From positions 55,929 through 119,928 of the forward strand of contig DCWN01000030.1 of NCBI GenBank assembly GCA_002328835.1: a stretch of 64,000 bases of DNA. Reading direction: 5' to 3'. The DNA is from Acidobacteria bacterium UBA2161 (GTDB lineage Bacteria > Acidobacteriota > Vicinamibacteria > Vicinamibacterales > UBA823). The position numbers were made by a program, and so were the translations under genes. Under the pieces are notes generated by a model. The model saw nothing but the letters and a program-made list of their open reading frames with translations. It was not told the origin of the DNA and did no database searches. Shown piece by piece: positions 26,541 to 37,138 of this stretch (its first letter is position 1; each line of letters begins with the position of its first letter).

Positions 26541-29039
26541 ATGGCCAATCTGAGGCTCGCCCTGCGCTCGCTCCTCAAGACCCCGATCGTCACCGTCGTG
26601 GCGGCGGCCTCCCTGGCCCTCGGCATCGGGTCGAACATCGCGATCTTCTCGTTGTTCAACCAGATTCCGCTCCGCCCGCTCCCGGTCGTCGAGCCGGCGC
26701 GGCTGGTCAACCTCGAGGCGCCGGGGCCGAAGCCGGGCGGGGACAACTGCAACCAGGCGGGCGGCTGCGACGAGGTGTTCAGCTACCCGATGTTCCGCGA
26801 CCTCAGGCGCGACAACACGGTCTTCGCCGAGATGGCGGGCCACCGGGCGGTCGGCGTCAACCTCGTCCACAAGAACCAGACGTTCAACGGCGACGGGATG
26901 CAGGTGTCGGGGTCTTACTTCCCAACGCTCGGCCTCGTGCCGGCCCTGGGCCGGCTGCTCGGCCCCGAGGTCGACGAGCCGATCGGTGGGAACTCGGTCG
27001 TCGTCCTGAGTCACGACTTCTGGCGGTCCCGTCTCGACGCGAACCCCGACGTCCTGGGTGATCCGATCACGGTCAACGGCATCCCGATGACGATCGTGGG
27101 CGTGGCGCCGCCCGGTTTCACCGGCACGACGCTCGGCGTGCGCCCGATGATCTTCGCGCCGATCACGATGCGCGGCCAACTCAACCCGGGATTCGATGCG
27201 TTCGAGAATCGGCGTTCCTACTGGGTCTACGTCTTCGCGCGGCTGAACCCCGGCGTGTCGAGGGAGCAGGCCCGCGCCGGGATCGAGCCGCTCTACTGGG
27301 GCATCCTCCGCGACGTCGAAGCCTCGCTTCAGGTAAACATGAGCGAGCAGCGGATGGAGCGGTTCCTCAGCAAGAAGATTCCGGTAGAGGACGGTCGGCG
27401 CGGCCAGAGTTCGGTCGACGAGGAGGCCGGTGCGCCCCTGATGCTGCTCTTCGGCGTGACCGGCTTCGTCATCCTGATCGCGTGCGCCAACATCGCCAAC
27501 TTGCTACTCGCCCGCTCGGCGGTACGCGCGCCGGAGATGGCGGTCCGCCTCTCCCTCGGCGCCTCACGGCGGCATCTGCTGGTACAGCTGCTGACCGAGT
27601 CGTGCTTGCTCGCGCTCATCGGCGGTGTGGCCGGCCTGGTCGTCGCTCGGTGGACGCTCAGCGTGATCGGCATGCTGCTGCCGCCCGACGCCACGCAGGC
27701 CGTCAGTCTGGCACTCGATCCGACGATGGTGATCTTCGGTGGGGCCGTGTCCATCTTGACCGGCGTCCTGTTCGGCATCTTCCCCGCAATGCACAGCACG
27801 CGCGCGGATCTGATCTCGACGTTGAAGGATCAGGCCGGCCAGCCGGGTGGCGCGCGCGCGGCCGCGAGGTTCCGGAACGGCTTGGTCATGGCCCAGTTCG
27901 CGGTGTCGATGACCTTGCTCATCGCCGCGGGCCTTTTCATCCAGAGCCTGAGTAACGTCAGCCGGATCGACCTCGGCGTCAGGACCGAGAACGTCACGAC
28001 ATTTCGCCTGGCGCCGGTGCTCAACGGCTACGACGACGCCCGGATGCAGTCGATCTACGAGCGTGTCGAAGCCGCCCTGGCCGCACAGCCGGGGGTGACC
28101 GGGGTCTCGGCCGCTGGCGTCGCGGTCTTCAGCGGAAGCAGCTGGGGCAACAGCGTGATGGTCGAGGGGTTCGACGCCGGCCCGGACACCGACCGGAACT
28201 CCCGGTTCAACCGGGTCGGACCGGACTACTTCCGAACGCTCGGGATCCCGGTGCTGTCGGGACGTGAATTCACCGTCTCGGACCTGAGTGACACGCCCAG
28301 GGTCACCATCGTCAACGAGGTCTTCGCCGAGAAGTTCGGACTCGGCACCGAGGCGGTCGGGAAACGGCTCGGTCGAGGCGGCCTCGACGCCGAACTCGAC
28401 ATGGAGATCGTCGGACTCGTCAAGAACGCCCGCTACAACGACGTCAAGAACACGGAGCCGCCGTTGTTCTACGTACCGTACAAGCAGGAGGAGAGCGTCG
28501 GAAGTCTCACGTTCTACGCGCTGACGGAGCTCCCGCCCGACAGCCTGCTCCGCGCCATTCCGACGATGATGGCCGAAATCGATCCCGACCTCCCCGTGAA
28601 CGGCCTGATGACCTTGCCGCAACAGGTCCAGGAGAATGTCTTTCTCGACCGCTTCATCACGATCCTCTCGGCGGCGTTCGCGGTGCTGGCGACACTGCTG
28701 GCCGCGGTCGGCCTCTACGGCGTGCTCGCCTACACGGTAGCCCAGCGCACCCGCGAGATCGGCCTCAGGATGGCGCTCGGCGCCGACGCCGCTCGATTGC
28801 GCAACATGGTGCTCGGCCAGGTGGGCCGGATGATGCTGATCGGTGGCACCGTGGGGCTGGCCGCGGCCCTGGCACTCGGACGCTTCGCGCAGTCGCTGCT
28901 GTTCGAGGTCGAAGGCACCCACCCGGCCATCATCCTGACGGCGCTCGTCGGATTGAGTGCGGTGGCCCTCGCCGCGGGCTTCGTGCCCGCCCACCGGGCG
29001 TCACGGATCCATCCGATGACGGCGCTGCGCTACAAGTAG
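26541..29039 (+). CDS. Orphan FtsX/MacB-type permease (acidobacterial ADOP family)
   Basis: The 832-residue protein has a MacB-like periplasmic core after the first membrane segment (about residues 15-40), three membrane segments near 290-430, then a second FtsX half with three segments near 700-830. The internal duplication, the opening (LRSLLKTPIVTVVAAASLALGIGSN) and the ending (VPAHRASRIHPMTALRYK) are typical of acidobacterial duplicated orphan permeases, which have no ATPase gene beside them. None is present here. The role is unknown; lipoprotein or peptide export is sometimes proposed by analogy to MacB and LolCE. No clear Shine-Dalgarno sequence precedes ATG 26541. Confidence 0.9.
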   Translation: MANLRLALRSLLKTPIVTVVAAASLALGIGSNIAIFSLFNQIPLRPLPVVEPARLVNLEAPGPKPGGDNCNQAGGCDEVFSYPMFRDLRRDNTVFAEMAGHRAVGVNLVHKNQTFNGDGMQVSGSYFPTLGLVPALGRLLGPEVDEPIGGNSVVVLSHDFWRSRLDANPDVLGDPITVNGIPMTIVGVAPPGFTGTTLGVRPMIFAPITMRGQLNPGFDAFENRRSYWVYVFARLNPGVSREQARAGIEPLYWGILRDVEASLQVNMSEQRMERFLSKKIPVEDGRRGQSSVDEEAGAPLMLLFGVTGFVILIACANIANLLLARSAVRAPEMAVRLSLGASRRHLLVQLLTESCLLALIGGVAGLVVARWTLSVIGMLLPPDATQAVSLALDPTMVIFGGAVSILTGVLFGIFPAMHSTRADLISTLKDQAGQPGGARAAARFRNGLVMAQFAVSMTLLIAAGLFIQSLSNVSRIDLGVRTENVTTFRLAPVLNGYDDARMQSIYERVEAALAAQPGVTGVSAAGVAVFSGSSWGNSVMVEGFDAGPDTDRNSRFNRVGPDYFRTLGIPVLSGREFTVSDLSDTPRVTIVNEVFAEKFGLGTEAVGKRLGRGGLDAELDMEIVGLVKNARYNDVKNTEPPLFYVPYKQEESVGSLTFYALTELPPDSLLRAIPTMMAEIDPDLPVNGLMTLPQQVQENVFLDRFITILSAAFAVLATLLAAVGLYGVLAYTVAQRTREIGLRMALGADAARLRNMVLGQVGRMMLIGGTVGLAAALALGRFAQSLLFEVEGTHPAIILTALVGLSAVALAAGFVPAHRASRIHPMTALRYK

Positions 29040-29088
29040 GACCTCGGCTTACTCGCTCCACAAGGCTGCAGCTGGATCGAGCCGGCCA

Positions 29089-29107
29089 ACTCGCCGCGCC
29101 GGCGAGT
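29089..29107 (+). terminator. Hairpin after the orphan permease gene
   Basis: ACTCGCCG and CGGCGAGT are perfect 8-bp arms with a CGC loop, 50 bases after the permease stop. It abuts a -10-like element for the next gene, so the same site may end one transcript and border the next. Confidence 0.45.
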
Positions 29108-29112
29108 ATACT
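29107..29112 (+). promoter_or_regulatory. Candidate -10 element for the S9 peptidase gene
   Basis: TATACT lies 47 bases before ATG 29160, directly after the hairpin at 29089-29107. No good -35 box is seen, as expected in a region overlapping a hairpin. Confidence 0.35.
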
Positions 29113-29159
29113 GCTGGACGTCCACCCTATTGGCACACGTCTCGTTGAGAGGTGCACCC

Positions 29160-31931
29160 ATGCGCCGTCGCTGCTTCATCATCGCCACCGGGATCCTCGC
29201 CGTTTCGATCGGCGTCGCTGCGCAGGAGCGGAGACCGCCGACCACCGCCGACTACGGCCAATGGGAGTCACTGGGCCGCGATGCGCTCCTGTCGCGCGAT
29301 GGGGCGTGGCTGGCCTATCCGGTGACGCGGTCGAACCGTGAGAACGAGTTACGGGTCGCCAACACGACGAGCGAGTCGGGCACGGTCGCGGCGTTCGGCG
29401 AAGACCCGGCGTTCTCAGCCGATTCGCGCTGGCTAGCCTACGCCATCGGGCATTCGGAAGAGACGGCGGCCGATCTGCGCGCGTCGGACGAGCCGGTCCA
29501 TCGCGGTCTGGGCGTCCTCGATCTAGCGTCGATGGACGTCGAGACGATCGCGAGCGTCGCGTCGTTCGCCTTCAGTCCCGAAGGCGCGCACCTGGCCGTG
29601 CATCGCGAGCCGGCCCGCAACGACGCCGACGACGAAGACGAATCAGACGATCCGATCGGATCGGATCTGGTCGTGCGCGACCTCGACACCGGGTCCGACG
29701 TGCAGTTCGCCAATGTCGCGGAGTTCGCCTGGCAGGGCGACGGCACGCTCCTCGCCATGACGATCGCAGCAGAAGGCCGCACCGGCAACGGCATACGGAT
29801 CTTCGACGCGGCCACCGGCGCGCTTCGGGCGCTCGAATCGGGCGACGCCGTATTCACCGGCCTGTCCTGGCGTGACGACGCCGACGACCTCGCCGCGCTC
29901 AGGTCGCGCTCGGAAGCCGGATTCGACGGCGACACGCACGCGATCCTCGTCTGGCGAGATCTGTCCGGAACGACGACCGAGGCCCTGGCCTACGACCTCG
30001 CCGATGGCGTCGGGTTCCCCGAGGGCTTCAGGATCGCCGCGGACCGCCGGCCGACCTGGTCGGACGACGGCGCCGCCGTCTTCGTCGGCATCCGGACCTG
30101 GGAAGCGGACGCCAGCACAGACGAGGATGCGGACGGCGTCGAAGGCGACACAGCCGAGCCGGACGACCCCGCGGAGGTCGATGTCTGGCACGCCGACGAC
30201 CGCCGGATCATTCCGATGCAGCGGGTGCAGCTACAGCGCGACCGGGCACGGAGCCTTCTATCGGTCTGGCACCTCGACGCGAACCGGTTTGTCCAGCTCG
30301 GCACCGACCTGATGGAGGAGCTGACGCTGCTCGAGGGGCAGGCGACCGCCGTCGCGCGGTACACCGATCCCTACACGTTCACGAACATGTTCGGCCGGCG
30401 CTGGCTGGACCTCGACCTGATCGACGTCGAGACCGGCGCGCGCACCAAGGCGGTCGAGCGCGTTCGACATGACCACGGCGGCAGCGCTACCGGCCGATAC
30501 CTGCTCTACTTCAAGGACGGAGACTTCTGGAGCTACGACGTGACCGGCGGCCAGTCGGCGAATCTGACCGGCGACGTGCCGGCCGCGTTCGCCAACGCGG
30601 AGTTCGACTACCCGACCGAGGAGCGGCCGGCCTACGGCGTGGCCGGGTGGACGCCTGCGGACGATGCGGTCCTGCTCTACGACCGCTACGACCTCTGGCG
30701 GGTCGCGCCGGATGGATCGTCGCACGAGCGCCTGACGGACGGAGCCGAAGCCGACGTCAGATACCGATATCTCGACGTCGGCAACGATGACGACGTCCCC
30801 GGGATCGATCTGGGCGGACCGATCTATCTCAGCGCCTACGGACAGTGGACGAAGCAGAGCGGCTTCGCCCGGATCGTCCCGGGCGCGTCCGAACCCGAAC
30901 GGCTCGTCTGGCGCGAGAGCCGCGTCTCCCGGCTGATGAAGGCGGATGCTGCCGAGCGTTTCGCCTACGTCGCCGAGCGCTTCGACGACTCGCCCGACTT
31001 CTTCGCGGCAGGCCTGGACCTGTCGAATCCCAGGCAGATCAGCGAGACCAACCCGTTCCAGGCCGACTACGCCTGGGGGCGATCGGAACTGGTGGACTAC
31101 GCGACCCCGGCGGGCGATCGCCTTCAGGGCGCGCTCTTCTACCCCGCCGACTACGAGCCCGGCCGGCAGTATCCGATGATCGTCTACGTCTACGAACTAC
31201 GGTCGCAGATGGTCCACGGCTACGTCGCGCCGTCCGAACGCAGCCCGTACAACGCCTCCGTCTTCACGAGTCAGGGCTACTTCGTCCTCCAGCCCGACAT
31301 CATCTATCGCGACCGCGACCCGGGTGTGTCGGCAACCGAGTGCGTCGAGGCGGCCGTCGCCGAGGTGCTCGAGACGGGCCTCGTCGATCCCGCGCGGGTC
31401 GGCCTCGTCGGACACTCCTGGGGCGGCTACGAAACCGCGTTCATCCCGACGCAGACCGACACGTTCGCCGCGGCGATCGCCGGCGCGCCGCTCACCAACT
31501 TCTTCAGCATGTTCGGCACGATCCACTGGAACCAGGGGATGCCCGAGTCGTCCCACTTCGAGACCGGCCAGGCCCGGATGGACGTCCCCTACTGGGATGA
31601 CATGGAGGCCTACTTCCGGAACTCGCCGGTGATGTTCATCACCGACCTCGAGACGCCGATGCTCCTGGCGTTCGGCGATGCCGACGGCACAGTCGACTGG
31701 CATCAGGGCGTCGAGATGTACAACTACGCCCGTCGCGCCGGCAAGGAGGTCGTCATGCTGGTCTACGCCGACGAGAATCACAGCCTCCGCCAGAAGCCGA
31801 ACCAGATCGACTACCACCACCGGGTGCTGGACTGGTTCGCACACTACCTCAAGGGGGAGGACGCACCGGCGTGGATCACCAAGGGTGTGAGCGTCCTCGA
31901 TCGGGAGCGGGAGCTGGAAGAACGGAAGTGA
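29160..31931 (+). CDS. Exported S9-family (prolyl oligopeptidase-like) serine peptidase
   Basis: The 923-residue protein has a signal peptide (cleavage near VAAQ), an N-terminal beta-propeller of WD40-like repeats (about residues 40-650) and an alpha/beta-hydrolase domain at the end. The catalytic triad is visible: Ser753 in GHSWGGYE, an Asp in the GDADGTVDW loop (D840 or D842) and His874 in ENHSLRQK. S9 enzymes cleave short peptides, often after proline or with acyl-amino-acid specificity. I chose ATG 29160 (GAGAGG upstream) over an in-frame TTG at 29130, because it begins the signal peptide directly. Confidence 0.9.
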   Translation: MRRRCFIIATGILAVSIGVAAQERRPPTTADYGQWESLGRDALLSRDGAWLAYPVTRSNRENELRVANTTSESGTVAAFGEDPAFSADSRWLAYAIGHSEETAADLRASDEPVHRGLGVLDLASMDVETIASVASFAFSPEGAHLAVHREPARNDADDEDESDDPIGSDLVVRDLDTGSDVQFANVAEFAWQGDGTLLAMTIAAEGRTGNGIRIFDAATGALRALESGDAVFTGLSWRDDADDLAALRSRSEAGFDGDTHAILVWRDLSGTTTEALAYDLADGVGFPEGFRIAADRRPTWSDDGAAVFVGIRTWEADASTDEDADGVEGDTAEPDDPAEVDVWHADDRRIIPMQRVQLQRDRARSLLSVWHLDANRFVQLGTDLMEELTLLEGQATAVARYTDPYTFTNMFGRRWLDLDLIDVETGARTKAVERVRHDHGGSATGRYLLYFKDGDFWSYDVTGGQSANLTGDVPAAFANAEFDYPTEERPAYGVAGWTPADDAVLLYDRYDLWRVAPDGSSHERLTDGAEADVRYRYLDVGNDDDVPGIDLGGPIYLSAYGQWTKQSGFARIVPGASEPERLVWRESRVSRLMKADAAERFAYVAERFDDSPDFFAAGLDLSNPRQISETNPFQADYAWGRSELVDYATPAGDRLQGALFYPADYEPGRQYPMIVYVYELRSQMVHGYVAPSERSPYNASVFTSQGYFVLQPDIIYRDRDPGVSATECVEAAVAEVLETGLVDPARVGLVGHSWGGYETAFIPTQTDTFAAAIAGAPLTNFFSMFGTIHWNQGMPESSHFETGQARMDVPYWDDMEAYFRNSPVMFITDLETPMLLAFGDADGTVDWHQGVEMYNYARRAGKEVVMLVYADENHSLRQKPNQIDYHHRVLDWFAHYLKGEDAPAWITKGVSVLDRERELEERK

Positions 31932-31949
31932 CGGGTTCGCCGGTACGCC

Positions 31950-32402
31950 CTACCGCTGCAGCAGGCTGATCCCGATCACGGTGCCGCCATCGGGGTCGAC
32001 GCGAACGGTGAGCTGAAAGGTCAGGTCGTCCTTCGTGAACGCCCGGATGATGAGCTGGCCGCCCGCCATCCGGTTCGGCGGCGCCGACCAGCCGTCGGCC
32101 ACGAGCCCTTCCTCGTAGAAGGCCGCGGCGTCGGCCACCGATTCGACCGTCTCGAGGCTCAACCTCAGACCATCGCGAAGCGACGTCGTCTGCCGCCCGG
32201 TGTCGACCAGCTCGGCATCGGGATACTCCGGCAGGCCGAGGTCTCGGTAGGCACCAGGATACGTCGACGCGGATGGCGCGGCGCTCGATTCTGGCGCGCC
32301 GGGTGCGCCAGCCGGGTCGGCGTCGGGCCCCGAACTTCCGCCACAGGCCGCCATCGGAACCGACAGCACGAGCGCAAGGCTCGCAAGGCCGTTCAGTCTC
32401 AT
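31950..32402 (-). CDS. Small lipoprotein of unknown function
   Basis: The 150-residue protein has a lipobox signal (MAAC near residue 20) and a low-complexity Gly/Pro/Ala/Ser linker. A conserved-looking domain follows: GLPEYPDAELVDTGR, then a helix with AAAFYEEGLVADGW, then LTFQLTVRVDPDGGTVIGI. This sequence logic (VVxFYxxxLxxxGW) is common in uncharacterised exported proteins. It overlaps the upstream TPR gene by four bases (ATGA), so it is cotranslated with it. Confidence 0.65.
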   Translation of the reverse strand: MRLNGLASLALVLSVPMAACGGSSGPDADPAGAPGAPESSAAPSASTYPGAYRDLGLPEYPDAELVDTGRQTTSLRDGLRLSLETVESVADAAAFYEEGLVADGWSAPPNRMAGGQLIIRAFTKDDLTFQLTVRVDPDGGTVIGISLLQR

Positions 32403-33784
32403 CGATCGGTCTCTCCTTCCCGGTCCAGCGCCGCTAGTGCCTGGGTCGCGCCCGGGTGAGACGGCCACCGCTCCAACAAGAGCCGCAACTCGTCCCTCGC
32501 TTCGACCGACCGGCCCGCCTCGCGCAGAATCGACGCCAGCGAGTAATGGAAGCTGACGGTATTCGGCGACAGCGTCATCGACCGGCGCACATGCCGGATC
32601 GCCTCCTCGAACCGGCCGGCTGCCGCGGCGGCGAGGCCGAGGTTCTTGTGGCCGGCGGCCTGTTCGGGATCCAGCTCGACAGCCCTGCGGAGGACGACCT
32701 CGGCCTCGGCCGGCCGGTTCTCCCTGAGCAGCATCTCCCCCAGCCCGACGTGGGCCACGGCATGATCTGGCGCCAGCGAGACGGCGGTTTCGAACGCCTG
32801 CCGCGCCTGCGCGACATCAGGGGCGTACCGCCCGAGCAGCACGTAGATCTCCGGGTTCTCGGGCTCGAGTTGCCGGGCACGCTCGAAGGCGCGCTGTGCC
32901 AGCACGGTGCGGCCCGCCTCGGACCATCGCGAGACGCGCAGCAACAGCGACGCGACGTCGTAGCTCTGATCCATGAGGTCGTCGACCCAGGGATCCGGCG
33001 CGGGTGCGAACGGCCGGCCGCGGTCGGCCCGGGCCAACGCCGCCTCGCGCTGGGCCGCCCGCCCTAACTGCGCGTGGACCGTGGCCAGGAGGCGGTAGAC
33101 CGTATCGAAGCCGTCGGCGGTGCCGGCCTCCACCAGATGTTCCTCGGCCGCCTCCCACGCCTCCGCGTCCAGCGCGATCCGTGCCAGGCCGAGGTGGGCA
33201 TAGGCATCGCCGTCGACGAGCGCCAATCGCTGCTCGTAAGCATCGCGCGCCGGTTCCACCAGCCCCTCGGTGAACCGGGCATCAGCAAGGCGCAGCCACG
33301 CGGGTGCGTAGCCTGGCGCGAGGTCGACCGCCCGCTCCAGCAACTCGATCTCGGCGCGGCTATCGCCGCGCGACCGGTGGACGCTGGCCAGCAGGTGCGG
33401 CCATCGCGGGGCCGTCGCGTCACGCCCGATGGCCAACTCGTAGCTGCGTGCCGCGCGATCGAGGAAATTGTTCGCCTGGTAGAGCTGCCCGAGGCGCCCA
33501 GCCGCATCACCCGCCGCCTCCAAATCGCCCGACAGCGCGTCGCGAAGGCTGCGGTCCGCTGTTAAGAGGGCCGCCCCGACTGCCCCCGGCAGCTCGACGG
33601 TGGGAGGCAGATCGGGAACCTCGGTCGCCAACTCCGCCGTCTGCTCCGCGCGCGACAGCAGCCTCGACGTCCCCCACGCCGCCGCGCCCGCGAGGCCGAC
33701 CAGCGCCGTCAGCGCGACCACCCGGATCGGGATTCGAGTCCCGCCCGACGGCGCGTCACCGGATCGGTCGCTGCGCTGACCCAT
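32399..33784 (-). CDS. Membrane-anchored TPR-repeat protein
   Basis: The 461-residue protein has one membrane helix near residues 20-42 and then about ten tetratricopeptide-like helical repeats (for example AEAEVVLRRAVELDPEQAAGHKNLGLAAAAAGRFEEAI). The orientation suggests the repeats lie outside the cytoplasm. TPRs mediate protein-protein contacts, and no catalytic residues are evident. It starts 9 bases after the lactate-permease stop and overlaps the lipoprotein gene, forming a three-gene operon. Confidence 0.8.
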   Translation of the reverse strand: MGQRSDRSGDAPSGGTRIPIRVVALTALVGLAGAAAWGTSRLLSRAEQTAELATEVPDLPPTVELPGAVGAALLTADRSLRDALSGDLEAAGDAAGRLGQLYQANNFLDRAARSYELAIGRDATAPRWPHLLASVHRSRGDSRAEIELLERAVDLAPGYAPAWLRLADARFTEGLVEPARDAYEQRLALVDGDAYAHLGLARIALDAEAWEAAEEHLVEAGTADGFDTVYRLLATVHAQLGRAAQREAALARADRGRPFAPAPDPWVDDLMDQSYDVASLLLRVSRWSEAGRTVLAQRAFERARQLEPENPEIYVLLGRYAPDVAQARQAFETAVSLAPDHAVAHVGLGEMLLRENRPAEAEVVLRRAVELDPEQAAGHKNLGLAAAAAGRFEEAIRHVRRSMTLSPNTVSFHYSLASILREAGRSVEARDELRLLLERWPSHPGATQALAALDREGETDR

Positions 33785-33793
33785 GCCGCTCGC

Positions 33794-35566
33794 CTATCCG
33801 GGCTGCCCCCCGTGGCGCGCGACCATGTAGACGGCCCCCGCCACGATGCCGGCGACGACGACCGTCCCGGCGTTCACGATCCCGGTTTGGCCATACCAGA
33901 CGAGCACGTATCCGAGCGCGCCCGGCAGCAACGCATAGTAGATGAACGGCACGATCGTGAGGCGGATGACGGCGCCTTCACGGCCGAGCAACCCAACGAC
34001 GGCCGAGGCCGCCACAACGTTGTGGACGCAGATCATGTTACCAGCCGCGCCGCCGACCGCCTGCAGCGCGACGATCCAGGTCGGATCGACCCCGATTCGC
34101 TGGCCCATGTCGAACTGGAACAGCGAAAACATCATGTTGCTCACGGTATTGCTGCCCGCCACGGCGGCGCCGATCCCGCCGATGAACGGTGCCACGATCG
34201 GCCACGCGCCACCCACCAGCGCCGCCACGCCGTCGGCCAGCGCGATCGGCATCCGCTCGTAGCCGGCGGCGCCGCCCTGGCTGTTGATGAACACCTGAAC
34301 CATCGGCACGGTGAAGACCAGCGCGACCGAGGCGGCCGCGGTGACCCGTAGCGATGTCGTCCACGACGTCTTGTAGGACGCCGTCGGAATCTGGTGCAGG
34401 CTCCAGGTGGCCAGCGACGCCACGATGAAGATCGTTCCTGGCAGGAAGAGCGGCTGCACACTGGCGGAGACGTCCGTGCCGAGGATGTTGGGCCAGCTGA
34501 TCGTCCAGGCCTGGAGCCAGCCGCCGAACGGCAATCCGCGTAGCCGCGTGGCGAGCAAGAGCGCCGCGACGATCACGTAAGGCGACCAGGCGCGAATCAG
34601 GCTCATCGAGCCGCTGGCGTGCGCGACGTCCTTCGGTTGAATCGAGCCGGTCCAGTGCGGTGGCCACTCGTCCCGCGGGCCGAACTCCCACGCATCCTCT
34701 GGCTTCGGCACCAGGATCCCGCGGCGCGCGGCCGTGACGACGACCGCCAAGCCCACGAGGCTGCCGAGCAGCGCCGGAAACTCCGGACCGAGCAGATACG
34801 CGGCCACGACGTAGGGGATCGTCATCGCCAACGCCGCGAACAGCGCAAACCGCCAGACGCGGAGGCCCTCGGCCAGCAACCGGTTCGGCCCGAAGAAGCG
34901 GGTCATCGCCGAGACCAGGATGAGCGGGACGAGTGTCCCGGCGACGGCGTGCAACACGGCCACCTTCAACCCGAGGAACGCCAGGAAGTCATTCCACTCG
35001 GCGTAGCCCAACTGCGCCGCATACACCTGAAGCGCCGGGTCTGCCGACAACCCGGTGTTCACGCCGACAAGAATCGGCGTACCGGCCGCGCCGAAGCTCA
35101 CCGGCGTGCTCTGGATGATCATGCCCGCCGTGACCGCCGCCATACCGGGGAAGCCCAATCCCACCAGGAGCGGCACCGCGACCGCCGCCGGAGTTCCGAA
35201 TCCTGCCGACCCTTCAATGAACGCACCGAAGAGCCAGGCGATGATGATCACCTGGACCCGCCGGTCGGGCGTGATGTCGGTGAACCCTTGGCGGATGGTT
35301 CTGAGCGCGCCGCTCTCCTGCAGCGTGTTCAGCAGCAGGATGGCGCCGAAGATGATGTACAGCAGCGTGAGCGCGACGATCAGCCCGTTGATCGATGCGG
35401 CCACGACCTGCACCGCCGGTACCTGCCACACGGCCAGCGCGAGGCCGATGGCGACGGCGAGCGACAGCGGCATGGCGCGGCTCGCCGGCCAGCGCAGGCC
35501 CACGAGGAAGACCGCCACGGTGATGATTGGCAGCAGCGACAGCACCGCAAGGATCGTGACGCTCAT
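33794..35566 (-). CDS. L-lactate permease (LctP family)
   Basis: The 590-residue protein has about 12-14 membrane segments and the LctP-family signature [25 protein letters not shown], plus [15 protein letters not shown] and the C-terminal [18 protein letters not shown]. The family takes up L-lactate, D-lactate and glycolate with protons. It is the first gene of an operon with a TPR protein and a small lipoprotein. No lactate dehydrogenase gene is adjacent. Confidence 0.9.
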   Translation of the reverse strand: MSVTILAVLSLLPIITVAVFLVGLRWPASRAMPLSLAVAIGLALAVWQVPAVQVVAASINGLIVALTLLYIIFGAILLLNTLQESGALRTIRQGFTDITPDRRVQVIIIAWLFGAFIEGSAGFGTPAAVAVPLLVGLGFPGMAAVTAGMIIQSTPVSFGAAGTPILVGVNTGLSADPALQVYAAQLGYAEWNDFLAFLGLKVAVLHAVAGTLVPLILVSAMTRFFGPNRLLAEGLRVWRFALFAALAMTIPYVVAAYLLGPEFPALLGSLVGLAVVVTAARRGILVPKPEDAWEFGPRDEWPPHWTGSIQPKDVAHASGSMSLIRAWSPYVIVAALLLATRLRGLPFGGWLQAWTISWPNILGTDVSASVQPLFLPGTIFIVASLATWSLHQIPTASYKTSWTTSLRVTAAASVALVFTVPMVQVFINSQGGAAGYERMPIALADGVAALVGGAWPIVAPFIGGIGAAVAGSNTVSNMMFSLFQFDMGQRIGVDPTWIVALQAVGGAAGNMICVHNVVAASAVVGLLGREGAVIRLTIVPFIYYALLPGALGYVLVWYGQTGIVNAGTVVVAGIVAGAVYMVARHGGQPG

Positions 35567-35709
35567 CGGTGCCGCCTATCATACTGACTCCGACCGTCTC
35601 TCGCTCGGGCGGTCCAGCGCGGTCGGAGCGGCTCGGAGTCTGATATAACGGGCATGGTCAGCGTCCTCGGAGCGCCGATCAACGCCCGCTGACCGTGGGG
35701 GAACAACCG

Positions 35710-37113
35710 ATGGTAAGAAGCTGCGTGTGCGTCATCCCGGCGATCCTGGTCGCCGCCGCCGCGACCGCCCAGACGACCGACGACCCGTTCGCGACACCGA
35801 TCGGCGCCGGACGACCTGCGATCGAAGTGAACGTCGTCGAATTTGCCACGCTGCCGGGTAGCAGCGACGAGCCAGCTCGACCGATGCTCCTGGTCGACGA
35901 ACCTGGCACGGGACGCCTGTTCGTCAACGACATGCGCGGCGCACTCTACAGCGTGAGCTACGACGGTGAGCGCGTGAACCGCTATCTCGACCACGAGGCC
36001 GCATCCTGGGCCGTGGGTGTCCACGGCGGGCGCGGCGAACGCGGGTTCCAGAGCTTCGCCTTCCATCCCCAGTTCGCCGAGGCGGGCACGCCGGGCTTCG
36101 GCAAGCTCTATACCTACGTCGACGTCGCCGATACGGCGCCCACGGCCGACTTCGTGTCCGGCGGCGGCAACGACGCGCACGACACCTTGCTCCTCGAGTG
36201 GACGGCCGAGAATCCTGGGGCCGCCACGTACGACGGCGGGCCGCCGCGCGAACTGCTGCGGGTCGAGCAGCCCTTCGGCAATCACAACGGCGGACAGATC
36301 GGGTTCAATCCGGTGGCCGGACCCGGCGACGCCGATTTCGGCCTGCTCTACGTTGGCTCCGCGGACGGCGGCAGCGGCGGCGACCCGATGGACCTCTCGC
36401 AGAACCTCGAGTCGATCTTCGGCAAGATTCTTCGGATCGATCCGCTCGGGTCAGACAGCGCGAACGGACAGTACGGGATTCCGGCTGACAATCCGTTCAC
36501 CGGCAGCGAGGCCGCGCTGGGCGAGATCTACGCCTACGGTCTCCGTAATCCGCAGCGATTCGCCTGGGATCCGGTGAACGGCAACATGTTCGTGGCGGAC
36601 ATCGGCCAGAACATCGTCGAGGAAGTCAGCCAGGTCACCTCGGGCGGCAACCTCGGCTGGAACGACTGGGAGGGCAGCTATCGCTTCATCAGCCGGCAGG
36701 AGGTCAGCAGCGAGAATCCGCGTGGAGAGGCCGGGCTCGTCTACCCGGTCGTCGAGTACGGTCAGCTCGACCCGCTGCTGCAGCGCAGCTCGGCATCGAC
36801 CGGGATCGAGGTCTACCGTGGCACCGCGATCCGCCAGTTGGCGAATCTCGTCCTCTTCGGTGACAACCCGAGTGGCGAGCTGTTCGCGTTTTCCGCCGAC
36901 GACCTCCCCGAGGGCGGTCAGGCCGACATCCTGCGGATCCTGCTCGATGCCGGGAACGGCCCGCAGAAACTGCTGGATCTGATCAACGAGAAGAACGCGA
37001 TGCAGGGGCGGGAGCCAGCGACACGCGCCGACATGCGCCTCGGGCGTGGCCCGGACAACCAGATCTTCGTCCTGAACAAGCAGGACGACACGATCCGCCT
37101 CCTCGTACCGTAG
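35710..37113 (+). CDS. Exported PQQ-dependent sugar dehydrogenase-like (soluble GDH/YliI-type) protein
   Basis: The 467-residue protein has a signal peptide (cleavage near ATAQ). A six-bladed propeller follows with the family motifs ERGFQSFAFHPQFA, NHNGGQIGFNP, GKILRIDPLG, GLRNPQRFAWDP, MFVADIGQNIVEEV and GGNLGWNDWEG. Members oxidise aldose sugars with PQQ in the periplasm, and the conserved GLRNPQR region carries a PQQ-contacting arginine. I chose ATG 35710 over an in-frame GTG at 35695 because it begins the signal peptide. It is divergent from the lactate permease. PQQ synthesis genes are not in the window. Confidence 0.85.
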   Translation: MVRSCVCVIPAILVAAAATAQTTDDPFATPIGAGRPAIEVNVVEFATLPGSSDEPARPMLLVDEPGTGRLFVNDMRGALYSVSYDGERVNRYLDHEAASWAVGVHGGRGERGFQSFAFHPQFAEAGTPGFGKLYTYVDVADTAPTADFVSGGGNDAHDTLLLEWTAENPGAATYDGGPPRELLRVEQPFGNHNGGQIGFNPVAGPGDADFGLLYVGSADGGSGGDPMDLSQNLESIFGKILRIDPLGSDSANGQYGIPADNPFTGSEAALGEIYAYGLRNPQRFAWDPVNGNMFVADIGQNIVEEVSQVTSGGNLGWNDWEGSYRFISRQEVSSENPRGEAGLVYPVVEYGQLDPLLQRSSASTGIEVYRGTAIRQLANLVLFGDNPSGELFAFSADDLPEGGQADILRILLDAGNGPQKLLDLINEKNAMQGREPATRADMRLGRGPDNQIFVLNKQDDTIRLLVP

Positions 37114-37138
37114 GGCTTGCTACGCGATTGAGGGATCT

